8,784 nt of DNA, taken from DASQLQ01 sp035629935. GTDB lineage: Bacteria > Actinomycetota > CADDZG01 > WHSQ01. The stretch is taken from positions 1-8,784 of the forward strand of contig DASQLQ010000001.1 of assembly GCA_035629935.1 (NCBI GenBank), in the 5' to 3' direction. Below are positions 1 to 5,862 of this stretch, one piece after another (position 1 is the stretch's first letter; each line of letters starts with the position of its first letter). Under the pieces are notes generated by a model. That model searched no databases. It had not been told where the DNA came from and saw only the letters and a program-made list of their open reading frames with translations. Both the position numbers and the translations under genes were made by a program.

Positions 1-174
1 TTCGATTACGCGACGGACATCTCATTACGAGAGGGGGCCATCGGGCACAACAGAACGAGGCCTCAGTGATCGGATCCTGGATCCGTCGTCACGGTGACCA
101 GGCGCGGCTGGTCTCGGTCTCGGGGACGTGGGCGATACCCATCACCGCGGCGCCGTCGGCGAGGTTCGTAACGA
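1..174. other. Left-edge stretch without an assignable gene
   Basis: No gene can be named here. Two reading frames are open. On the plus strand, a frame enters from the edge and stops with TAG at 183-185, overlapping the trpD stop tail to tail. It would be the C-terminal ~60 residues of a convergent gene, ending in FVTIKR. On the minus strand, a TTG at 178-176 overlaps the trpD stop (TTGA) and opens a 29-codon frame ending at 89. The two frames share the same third positions, which are G/C-rich from about 66 to 175, so composition cannot decide between strands. A near-palindrome of two 7-base arms around one T lies at 71-85 (CGGATCC T GGATCCG) and could be a weak hairpin or protein site. No tRNA or recognisable domain is seen. 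Confidence 0.3.
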
Positions 175-1191
175 TCAAGCGTTAGAGGCGTCGACGAGTG
201 ATGCGAGAGAGCGAGCCGCTCCCCCCGAATCGATCGAATCGCGTGCCATCTCGAGACCCTTGGCGATGTCTTGTGCCCGGCCGGCCGCGACGAGCCCGGC
301 CGCTGCGTTGAGCACGACGATGTCCCGTTTGGGGCCCGGTTCACCGTTCAGAACAGCTCGGATCGCGTCTGCATTCTGGGCGGCGTCCCCGCCTGCGACG
401 GCCTCGAGTGGCGCCGGGGCGATCCCCAGCTCTTGCGGATCGATCTTCCACTCCCTGGTCTCCCCCATGTCCAGTTCGAATACCTGAGACGGCCCCGAGA
501 TCGAGAGCTCGTCGAGCCCCTCGTCACCGTGGAAGGCGAGCACTCTCTTGCTGCCCAAACGTCCCAGTGCCGTCACCATCTTCTCGACCATGCGCGGGTC
601 GGATACACCGAGCGCTTGCCGCGTCGCTCCCGCGGGATTGCTCAGGGGGCCGAGGAAATTGAAGATCGTGGCCACACCCAGCTCCTTTCGCGGAGGCCCC
701 GCGTGGCGCATCGCCGGGTGGAAGATCGGGGCGAAGCAGAAACCGATCCCTGCCGTCTCGATGCACGCCGCAACCCCGTCGGGAGGCAGGTCGATGCGCA
801 CACCGAGAGTCTCGAGGACGTCGGCGGACCCACAACGGGACGACGCAGCCCTGTTGCCGTGCTTGGCGACCTTGACCCCAGACCCGGCACACACGAACGC
901 TGCCGCCGTCGACACATTGAAGGTTCCCGTTCGGTCGCCACCGGTCCCGCATGTGTCCAGAACCTCGCCGATGACGTTCACCTTGGCCCCGAAGTCGCGC
1001 ATGGTCCTCACCAATCCGACGATCTCGTCGGTGGTTTCTCCTTTAGCTCGGAGCGCAACAACGAACCCCGCTATCTGAACCGGAGTTGCGTTGCCTTCCA
1101 TGATCTCGGTCATAGCGGCTGCGGCAACATGTTCGTCGAGATGTTTCCCCGCGAGCAGGGTCGACAATGTCGAAGGCCACGAGAACGCCAT
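175..1191 (-). CDS. trpD: Anthranilate phosphoribosyltransferase (TrpD)
   Basis: TrpD transfers the phosphoribosyl group of PRPP to anthranilate, the second committed step of tryptophan synthesis in the cytoplasm. The 338-residue protein has the usual family length and carries the signature features: CGTGGD at about 81-86 with NVST at 92-95 (PRPP and phosphate binding), KHGNR at 110-114, a GSADVLE stretch, FHPAMRH, and the NFLGPLSNPAGA segment. The ATG at 1191 is chosen because it overlaps the TGA of the upstream peptidase gene as ATGA and matches the family N-terminus. A GTG 33 bases further upstream would add 11 residues inside the neighbour. No other trp gene is in the window, so trpD is separated from the rest of its pathway here. 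Its expression is probably coupled to the M20 peptidase gene. Confidence 0.97.
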   Translation of the reverse strand: MAFSWPSTLSTLLAGKHLDEHVAAAAMTEIMEGNATPVQIAGFVVALRAKGETTDEIVGLVRTMRDFGAKVNVIGEVLDTCGTGGDRTGTFNVSTAAAFVCAGSGVKVAKHGNRAASSRCGSADVLETLGVRIDLPPDGVAACIETAGIGFCFAPIFHPAMRHAGPPRKELGVATIFNFLGPLSNPAGATRQALGVSDPRMVEKMVTALGRLGSKRVLAFHGDEGLDELSISGPSQVFELDMGETREWKIDPQELGIAPAPLEAVAGGDAAQNADAIRAVLNGEPGPKRDIVVLNAAAGLVAAGRAQDIAKGLEMARDSIDSGGAARSLASLVDASNA

Positions 1192-2375
1192 CAGCCCGGG
1201 GCCAGGAGCCTGTCGAACGCGCACGCATAGGCGACGGCTCCTCGAGCAAGCTCATCGAGGTCGATGTACTCGCGAGCGGTATGCGCCACCGTGATGTCCC
1301 CCGGTCCACACACGCACACCTCGGCGCCACCATCGGCGAAGAAACGGGCGTCGGAGGAACCTCTGAAACCGATCACTTCTGCCTCAGCTTGCTGGGCGTC
1401 GGTTACCGCTTGCGTCATCGTCGACACGACACGAGCACCTTCGGCGGCCTCGAACGGCTGACCGAATACGGGGATTTCGATAGACGCATCGATGTCGGGG
1501 AACGTTTCGCGCGCTAGCTCGATCGAGCGTTCGACCTGAGCTCTGACGTCGGCCTCGGTTTCGCCCGGGATGGTGCGCCGGTCCACTTCAGCGATGCATG
1601 AAGCCGGGATGACATTGACCTTCTCGCCGCCGGTGATCGTCCCGACGTTGATCGAGGGGCCACCCAACACTTCGTGGGTGATGTCCGGAACGGTCTCCTC
1701 CAGTCTCAGGATGATCGCGGCCATGTGCCGGATCGCGTTGCGCCCACGTTCTGGTGCAGACCCGTGACCGGCGACGCCTCTGACGATGATCCGGAACCAA
1801 CACGGCCCTCTTTGCGCGCGCACGATCCGGAGGGACGTCGGCTCACCAACGATGACGTTCTTCGCGGTGACTATCCCCTCGTCGACCAGTGGCTTCGCGC
1901 CCTTGAGTCCCATGGCTTCCTCATCAGCTACGAGAGCGAGCTCGAGGCCGGAGATATCAACGTCACTGGCCTTCAACAGCTCGACGGCTTCGAGTGCGGC
2001 AGCGATGGGGCCCTTCGCATCCGACGAGCCACGGCCGAACATCAGCCCGTCCTTGACCACAGCCCCGTACGGATCGACGTCCCACAAGGTTGGATCGCCG
2101 GCAGGGACCACGTCTATATGCGAGCAGTAACAGAGGACCGGGTTGCCGTTCCCAGCGCGAGCGATGACGCTGGGGCGGCCCGGCTCGGTCTCGTGCTCCG
2201 TCACCGTGAGACCGAGCTCGGCGCAGAAACCGCCCACCACTCTGGCGGCTTCGGCTTCGAGGCCCGGGGGGTTCTCGGATGGGATCCTCACCAGCTGCTC
2301 CAGGCGCGACGTCAGGCGGTCGCGGTCGACCAAGTCGGCGAAATGCTGTGCGCTGAGTGTCACGCTCTGCGACAC
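1191..2375 (-). CDS. M20-family zinc metallopeptidase (ArgE/DapE/carboxypeptidase G2-like)
   Basis: This is a cytoplasmic di-metal hydrolase of the family that includes acetylornithine deacetylase, succinyl-diaminopimelate desuccinylase and several dipeptidases. The exact substrate cannot be read from the sequence. The 394 residues show the expected metal ligands and catalytic residues: SHIDVV (His86, catalytic Asp88), GRGSSDAKG (bridging Asp119), DEE at 151-153 (general base and metal ligand), GEPT (Glu178), GHGSAPE (His204, in the dimerisation lid domain) and a C-terminal AHTAREY (His365). The GTG at 2375 is the best start. A purine-rich GAGGA precedes it but only two bases away, and another GTG at 2363 is possible. 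The gene overlaps trpD by 4 bases, suggesting one transcript. That pairing does not reveal the substrate, and neither arginine nor lysine genes are nearby. Confidence 0.9.
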   Translation of the reverse strand: MSQSVTLSAQHFADLVDRDRLTSRLEQLVRIPSENPPGLEAEAARVVGGFCAELGLTVTEHETEPGRPSVIARAGNGNPVLCYCSHIDVVPAGDPTLWDVDPYGAVVKDGLMFGRGSSDAKGPIAAALEAVELLKASDVDISGLELALVADEEAMGLKGAKPLVDEGIVTAKNVIVGEPTSLRIVRAQRGPCWFRIIVRGVAGHGSAPERGRNAIRHMAAIILRLEETVPDITHEVLGGPSINVGTITGGEKVNVIPASCIAEVDRRTIPGETEADVRAQVERSIELARETFPDIDASIEIPVFGQPFEAAEGARVVSTMTQAVTDAQQAEAEVIGFRGSSDARFFADGGAEVCVCGPGDITVAHTAREYIDLDELARGAVAYACAFDRLLAPG

Positions 2376-2383
2376 TTTCCTCG

Positions 2384-2608
2384 ATGGGTGGTTTGACGAG
2401 CTATCAACTGATCCTGATCGTGATCCTCGTGCTGTGGCCGCTTGCGATCACGGCGCTTCTTCTCGTGATGAGCAAACTCGAGACCTACGTCAATCGCAGC
2501 GACGCCGATACACCGCAGGAAGCCGGGCTCGAGCCGATCAGCGGCCAATCGTCGGAAAAAGAGGTGAAGATCGTCTTCGGCGACACCGTCGTCGGCGAGT
2601 CCAAGTAA
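2384..2608 (+). CDS. Small single-pass membrane protein of unknown function
   Basis: I do not recognise this gene. From the ATG at 2384 it encodes 74 residues. Residues about 7-30 are strongly hydrophobic (QLILIVILVLWPLAITALLL), giving one membrane span. A charged tail of about 40 residues follows, starting SKLETYVNRSD and containing the conserved-looking stretches TPQEAGLEP and EKEVKIVFGD. Codon use is G/C-rich at third positions like its neighbours, which supports real coding, and the antisense frame reads poorly. An in-frame GTG at 2357 would add nine residues but would overlap the divergent peptidase gene; a TTG at 2393 is a third option. None has a convincing ribosome binding site, so leaderless translation is possible. 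It is the only plus-strand gene. It starts 8 bases from the M20 gene and ends 6 bases from the converging ridA, with no terminator visible. Confidence 0.75.
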   Translation: MGGLTSYQLILIVILVLWPLAITALLLVMSKLETYVNRSDADTPQEAGLEPISGQSSEKEVKIVFGDTVVGESK

Positions 2609-2614
2609 GCCCAT

Positions 2615-2995
2615 CTACACCCGCGCTATGCAATCGATCTCGACCCGAGCGCCTTTGGGCAGGGCACTCACACCGACCGTGGCCCGAGCCGGCGGACGTC
2701 CCTCGAAGAAACTCCCGTACGCATCGTTCACTTCGGCGAAGTCGTTCATATCCGTGAGGTAGATCGTCGTCTTGACCACGTGGTTGAGACTCGTCCCCGC
2801 CGCGGCCAGCACCGCCGAGAGGTTCTCCATCGCACGTCGCGTCTGATCGGCAACGGGACCATCGACCAGCTCTCCGGTAGAAGCGTCGAGTGCGACCTGG
2901 CCGGAGCAGAAGACATAACCGTCGGTCGTGATGCCCTGCGAATACGGCCCGATCGCAGCGGGTGCCTTGTCCGTTTCGACTGGCCAGATCTCCAT
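2615..2995 (-). CDS. ridA: RidA/YjgF-family reactive intermediate deaminase
   Basis: RidA proteins hydrolyse reactive enamines/imines such as 2-aminoacrylate, released by PLP enzymes, to ketoacids and ammonia. They act as cytoplasmic homotrimers. The 126-residue protein has the normal family length and landmarks: GPYSQG at 16-21, FCSGQVALD at 29-37, NLSAVLAAAG, VVKTTIYL, and PPARATVGV with Arg104 in the place of the E. coli catalytic Arg105, then ALPKGARVEIDCIA. All key positions of an active RidA appear intact. The ATG at 2995 is supported by a strong GGGAGG ribosome binding site. The gene follows the propeller-protein gene after 38 bases and may share its transcript. It converges on the small membrane-protein gene with only 6 bases between stops. 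Confidence 0.95.
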   Translation of the reverse strand: MEIWPVETDKAPAAIGPYSQGITTDGYVFCSGQVALDASTGELVDGPVADQTRRAMENLSAVLAAAGTSLNHVVKTTIYLTDMNDFAEVNDAYGSFFEGRPPARATVGVSALPKGARVEIDCIARV

Positions 2996-3000
2996 CAGTT

Positions 3001-3006
3001 CCTCCC
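3001..3006 (-). promoter_or_regulatory. Ribosome binding site of ridA
   Basis: GGGAGG on the minus strand, five bases before the ridA ATG. It is the clearest Shine-Dalgarno match in the window. It contrasts with most other genes here, which rely on stop/start overlap, and it fixes the ridA start. Confidence 0.75.
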
Positions 3007-3033
3007 GATCGTCAGCGGTAGAGCGGAGTCAAA

Positions 3034-4146
3034 CTAGTCCCCGAAAACGGGAAGCGGTGCCAGAGGCCGTTCCGCGACGCTCCAGTCGAAGAAGCTCGCC
3101 CACTGGCCCGGTCGCATCCCTGCCGCTGGTGGAGGCAACGTCAACCCTGTGGTGCGAGGAGCTCCGCCCTCCGCGACGAACCAGATCTCGGCGGGGGCTC
3201 CGGGATCCCCGACCTTGGTACGAACGAAGACGATCCCCGTGCGGGGCGGGCCCCAGATCGGATAGGCGTCTTCGTAACCGCTATCAGTAGTGATGTTGCG
3301 GATGAACGAGCCCGAGCGGGACAGTAGAGCCAGACGTCCGTCCCTGATCGCCGCGAGGTAACGCCCGTCGGGTGAACAAGAGGTGTCGATCCGATCGCAA
3401 ACGTCGCGTGACCTCCGGGGCTTTCCGGTGGTGAGCTCGTGTCGCGCCAGATCCAGCACTTGATCGTCTGAACCCGACGAGAAGAAAATCTTGGTGCCAT
3501 CCGAGGAGAAAGCGAATGGATGTAACCCATCCACCCGGCCCCTCAGGATCGTTACCGGCTCCCTGCCGGCGAGTCCCACGATGAGACTGGTCCGTCCCGC
3601 GGCCACGACGCAATCCGCTATCGGCGACCAAGCCAACGGGTCCGCCACCCGGGCCCCGAATGCCGTTCCGGCTCCGCGACCGTCCGGCACTGTCAGAACG
3701 CCGGTTCGATCGAGCAGCAACTTGCCACTCGGACTCCAGGAAACCGGAGGATCGATCACGGCGGACCCGGCCCCCGACCCGGTGGGCGTTGCGAAGTCGA
3801 CTCGATGAGGCTCGTCCCCATCCCCGTAGCGGTAGGCCGCGATCATGCCCATCCCGGTCGGTCGGTCGACGGGGTCCAAACAGACGGTTGGATATCGGTC
3901 GCCGATCTCAACGCCGGCCAGGGTTGGATCCTCGCTAGGGGTAGGGGTCGGAGTGCGTTTGGGTTTCGGTTTCGGTCTGGGCGTCTTCTTGTCGGGTTTC
4001 GGGGTCTTTCGCTCGACCGTGGTCGGCAAAGCGCCGGGCTCCCGGTCACTGGCGTTGAACACCGGGCGAGCAAGGACGGCTCCGAGCAAGATCAGAAACA
4101 GGAGCGCCGCAGTCGATTTGAGTCCGTTCTTGGTTTGGTCGTGCAC
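3034..4146 (-). CDS. Membrane-anchored beta-propeller-like protein of unknown function
   Basis: The 370-residue product has three parts. Residues about 11-27 form one hydrophobic segment (TAALLFLILLGAVLARP) behind a positive N-terminus, so it is an uncleaved anchor or signal. There is no cysteine lipobox. Residues about 44-74 are a Pro/Lys/Thr-rich extended linker (TPKPDKKTPRPKPKPKRTP and onward), typical of a spacer through the cell wall. From about 85 on, repeated strand-turn-strand units resemble TolB/WD40-like PD40 blades: WSPSGKLLL (137), WSPIADCVV (173), FSSDGTKIFF (213), CSPDGRYLA (257) and WGPPRTGIVF (298). That suggests five or six blades, probably outside the cell. Four cysteines (89, 179, 250, 257) could form disulfides. 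The start is GTG at 4146, with an in-frame stop just upstream and only a weak ribosome binding site. No enzymatic motif is visible. Its role is unknown. Confidence 0.82.
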   Translation of the reverse strand: MHDQTKNGLKSTAALLFLILLGAVLARPVFNASDREPGALPTTVERKTPKPDKKTPRPKPKPKRTPTPTPSEDPTLAGVEIGDRYPTVCLDPVDRPTGMGMIAAYRYGDGDEPHRVDFATPTGSGAGSAVIDPPVSWSPSGKLLLDRTGVLTVPDGRGAGTAFGARVADPLAWSPIADCVVAAGRTSLIVGLAGREPVTILRGRVDGLHPFAFSSDGTKIFFSSGSDDQVLDLARHELTTGKPRRSRDVCDRIDTSCSPDGRYLAAIRDGRLALLSRSGSFIRNITTDSGYEDAYPIWGPPRTGIVFVRTKVGDPGAPAEIWFVAEGGAPRTTGLTLPPPAAGMRPGQWASFFDWSVAERPLAPLPVFGD

Positions 4147-4201
4147 GCCGCGAGTCTTTCATCTCACGGATGGATCGGGCAGGCATCCGAACGACCGCGA
4201 A

Positions 4202-4225
4202 CGCCGAAGGTCTCGACGTTCGGCG
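4202..4225 (-). repeat. Second inverted repeat downstream of rnpB
   Basis: Two perfect 7-base arms, CGCCGAA at 4202-4208 and TTCGGCG at 4219-4225, flank a 10-base loop in the gap between the rnpB hairpin and the propeller gene. It could be a backup terminator for rnpB, a protein site or a leader structure of the propeller gene. A 7-base match in GC-rich DNA may also be chance. Confidence 0.35.
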
Positions 4226-4235
4226 AGGATTAGGT

Positions 4236-4265
4236 GGGCCCCCTCCAGTTTCCCGGAGGGGGCCC
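4236..4265 (-). terminator. Terminator-like hairpin of rnpB
   Basis: An 11-bp perfect stem (GGGCCCCCTCC with GGAGGGGGCCC) with an 8-base loop lies immediately after the RNase P RNA. Ten of the 11 pairs are G-C. No U-run follows on the minus strand (CACCTAATCC), so it is not a canonical intrinsic terminator. Actinobacterial genes often end in strong stems without a U-tract, so termination or a 3'-end stabilising role is likely. Confidence 0.7.
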
Positions 4266-4269
4266 CCAG

Positions 4270-4629
4270 CTCGAGTCGGCCTGTAAGCCGGGTTCTGTTA
4301 TCGGTGGCCATCCATCTGGGAGTGCCGTTACCGACACCCTCTTGCGGCCTACCCGGAGGCAACGAGCGGGCAGCTCGCCTCCTGCTTGGCCTTGCTCCGG
4401 ACGGGGTTTGCCTAGCCGCACCGGTCACCCGGCACGCTGGTGAGCTCTTACCTCACCGTTTCACCCTTACCTCCGCTTGCTTGGCCGATGGCCGAGACCA
4501 TCACCTGGAGGCGGTTTGCTTTCTGTTGCACTAGCCGCGGGTTTCCCCGCCTGGGACTTTCCCCAGCGTCCTGCCCTATGGAGCCCGGACTTTCCTCTGT
4601 TTTCACAGCGGCCACCCGGCCAACTCTTT
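4270..4629 (-). ncRNA. rnpB: RNase P RNA (bacterial class A)
   Basis: This is the catalytic RNA of ribonuclease P, which trims the 5' leader of tRNA precursors. The conserved core is plain on the minus strand: GAGGAAAGTCCGGGCTCC (4597-4580), CATAGGGCAG, AGTGCAACAGAAAGCAAACCGCC, GGTAAGGGTGAAACGGTGAGG (from 4471), GGAGCAAGGCCAAGCAGG, GGGTAGGCCGC and ACAGAACCCGGCTTACAGGCC (4298-4278). Helix P1 is GAGTTGGCC (4626-4618) with GGCCGACTC (4281-4273), including one G-U pair. P2 is GGTGGCC (4616-4610) with GGCCACC (4309-4303). P3 is a tiny hairpin, CTGT-GAAA-ACAG (4608-4597). The TAGGCAAACCCC loop resembles actinobacterial versions. The ends are estimated from P1, giving about 360 nt. The gene lies between the cobC stop and a strong hairpin. 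Confidence 0.97.
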
Positions 4630-4639
4630 GAGCAGGACC

Positions 4640-4645
4640 AGTCTA
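4640..4645 (-). promoter_or_regulatory. Possible -10 box of rnpB
   Basis: TAGACT on the minus strand fits the TANNNT pattern of actinobacterial -10 elements and lies about 11 bases before the estimated RNase P RNA 5' end. Its first three bases are the cobC stop codon TAG. No matching -35 hexamer is found at the usual spacing, so the call rests on position and a short motif only. Confidence 0.35.
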
Positions 4646-5137
4646 CGACTCGAGCTGCACGAGTTGACCGGGGCGGACCCGCTCATCGCGGCCGGCGGCC
4701 CGCAGCAGCAGCCGGATCACTCCCCCGTGCGTGAACAAGAGGTGATCACCCGGACCGAGGCCTCCGACCAGGTCCCGAACGCGCTCGGTAAGGGCTTCGA
4801 CCGACTCTCCACCCGGTGCAACAAAGGAATCGAAGGCCAGCAACGACTTTTGGGTATCGGGCGAGCACTCATCCCACGTCTTGCCCTCGAGTTCGCCGAA
4901 ATCAAGTTCGCGCAGTCGTCCGTCCACGGCCGCAGTGCCGACGGCCAGCTCCGCCGTCTCCAGCGCACGCACAAGATCCGACGACAGTACGGAAACGAAG
5001 CTCATCCCCGCGAGCTCCGTTTCGAGTTGCCTAGCTTGTGCGCGTCCCGTTTCGTTCAGGGGTACGTCGGTCATGCCGTTGAAGCGACCGGCCTCGGTCC
5101 AGTCGGTCGCTCCGTGCCGGATTAGGAAAAGAGTCAC
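4643..5137 (-). CDS. cobC: CobC-like histidine phosphatase (alpha-ribazole/adenosylcobalamin phosphatase)
   Basis: This is a histidine phosphatase of the phosphoglycerate-mutase superfamily. Its likely role is removing the phosphate from alpha-ribazole phosphate or adenosylcobalamin-5'-phosphate at the end of nucleotide-loop assembly. The 164 residues carry LIRHGATDWT (catalytic His8, Arg7), SSDLVRALETA (Arg57), LDFGELEGKTW (Glu82) and FTHGGVIR (second catalytic His137). The start is the GTG at 5137, overlapping the cobS stop as GTGA; the frame stays open further upstream but that part is antisense-free shadow of cobS. The protein is compact and ends soon after the last core strand (PGQLVQLES). 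Its final codons coincide with a 12-base arm complementary to rnpB. Assignment within this broad superfamily rests mainly on the cob operon context. Confidence 0.88.
   Translation of the reverse strand: MTLFLIRHGATDWTEAGRFNGMTDVPLNETGRAQARQLETELAGMSFVSVLSSDLVRALETAELAVGTAAVDGRLRELDFGELEGKTWDECSPDTQKSLLAFDSFVAPGGESVEALTERVRDLVGGLGPGDHLLFTHGGVIRLLLRAAGRDERVRPGQLVQLES
4646..4657 (-). repeat. 12-base inverted repeat arm; partner at 4267-4278
   Basis: CAGCTCGAGTCG, read on the minus strand at the end of the cobC gene, is perfectly complementary to CGACTCGAGCTG at 4278-4267. The partner covers part of the 3' strand of RNase P helix P1 and its downstream flank. At 12 unbroken pairs it is longer than the 9-bp P1 itself, so in any transcript running through from cobC the two arms could compete with P1 folding. 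Confidence 0.7.
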
Positions 5138-5862
5138 ACCATCGCCACCGCTACGGCGAGGACGGCTATCTCGGTTATCTGTTGAGTTGCGCCGAGCGCG
5201 TCGCCACTGATGCCACCGATCTTTGCGAGCGACCATCGACCGACCACCCACGTGCACAGGGAAACGACACCGACTACCGGAAGCAACCACACCCCGAGAC
5301 CGGCCGCACCGATCAGAAGTCCGATCACGACACCGACCGCCGCCCGTCGACTGGTGACGGCTGCTCCGTAGCTCGCGCCGAGTCCCTCCCCCGCCGGGCG
5401 CATGGTCCCCAGAAGCGCAACCGATGCGGAGCGCGACACAGCATGCGCGGCGGGTAGAACCGCCAGCGCGATCGGAAAAGTGAACGTCGTGATCGCCGCA
5501 GCGCGCAGCATGGCCGATAGGGCGAGCGCTAGTACTCCGTAGGTACCGTGAGTCGGGTCCTTGAGGATGCGCATCCTCTCCTCTTTCGTCCACCCTCCGG
5601 CGAAGGCATCGAAGGTGTCGGCGAGGCCGTCCTCGTGGAACGCTCCCGTCAACAGCACTCCTGCCGTCAGAGCGAGAGTTGCGGAGAGGAAGGGGGGGAA
5701 CTCCGACAAAGCAGCGCCATAGATCAATGCGCAGAGCACACCTATGAGCGCGCCTACAACCGGGAACCAAGGAACGCCGAGAGCGATGTCCCTATCCGTG
5801 TGAACTCGCGCCGGAACCGGGATGCGTGTCAGGAACGAGATAGCGATGACAAAACCTCTCAT
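5134..5862 (-). CDS. cobS: Adenosylcobinamide-GDP ribazoletransferase (cobalamin synthase CobS)
   Basis: CobS is the inner-membrane enzyme that joins adenosylcobinamide-GDP with alpha-ribazole (or its phosphate), releasing GMP and completing the cobalamin skeleton. The 242 residues are highly hydrophobic with several membrane spans. They contain the family hallmarks SFLTRIPVP near the N-terminus, FHEDGLADTFDAFAGG at about 75-90 (acidic metal-binding residues), KDPTHGTYGVLAL at about 101-113 and GISGDALGATQQ near the C-terminus. The start is the ATG at 5862, which overlaps the cobT stop as ATGA and places the family N-terminus first; 17 more codons upstream would lie inside cobT. It follows cobT, which makes one of its substrates, and follows cobU, which makes the other. 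Confidence 0.96.
   Translation of the reverse strand: MRGFVIAISFLTRIPVPARVHTDRDIALGVPWFPVVGALIGVLCALIYGAALSEFPPFLSATLALTAGVLLTGAFHEDGLADTFDAFAGGWTKEERMRILKDPTHGTYGVLALALSAMLRAAAITTFTFPIALAVLPAAHAVSRSASVALLGTMRPAGEGLGASYGAAVTSRRAAVGVVIGLLIGAAGLGVWLLPVVGVVSLCTWVVGRWSLAKIGGISGDALGATQQITEIAVLAVAVAMV

Noticed and set aside
271..1230. Long plus-strand open frame, 319 residues, opposite trpD
   Set aside because: It is antisense to a certain gene, very rich in Arg and His with no domain, which is typical of high-GC shadow frames.
1674..2396. Plus-strand open frame, 240 residues, opposite the M20 peptidase
   Set aside because: It is a shadow of the peptidase gene without recognisable motifs or a supported start.
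2360..2614. Minus-strand open frame, 84 residues, opposite the small membrane protein
   Set aside because: The plus frame has a clear membrane span, a charged tail and better codon use. The minus frame has no such features and would run into the M20 promoter region.
4146..4235. Possible riboswitch in the leader of the propeller gene
   Set aside because: The stretch is short and shows only a 7-bp stem. No conserved riboswitch core is visible.
3845..4534. Plus-strand open frame crossing from the propeller gene into rnpB
   Set aside because: It runs through the conserved core of the RNase P RNA and the terminator hairpin, so it cannot be a real gene.
4267..4657. Taking the 12-bp pairing as the true helix P1, which would put the RNA 5' end at 4657
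   Set aside because: GAGTTGGCC at 4626-4618 pairs with GGCCGACTC and lies directly next to P2, as in other actinobacterial RNase P RNAs. The 12-base arm lies about 20 bases further upstream, inside cobC.
5138..5770. In-frame upstream extension of the cobC reading frame, about 211 more residues
   Set aside because: It lies inside cobS in another frame and reads as Arg/Gly/Cys-rich shadow. The histidine phosphatase domain begins directly after the GTG at 5137.
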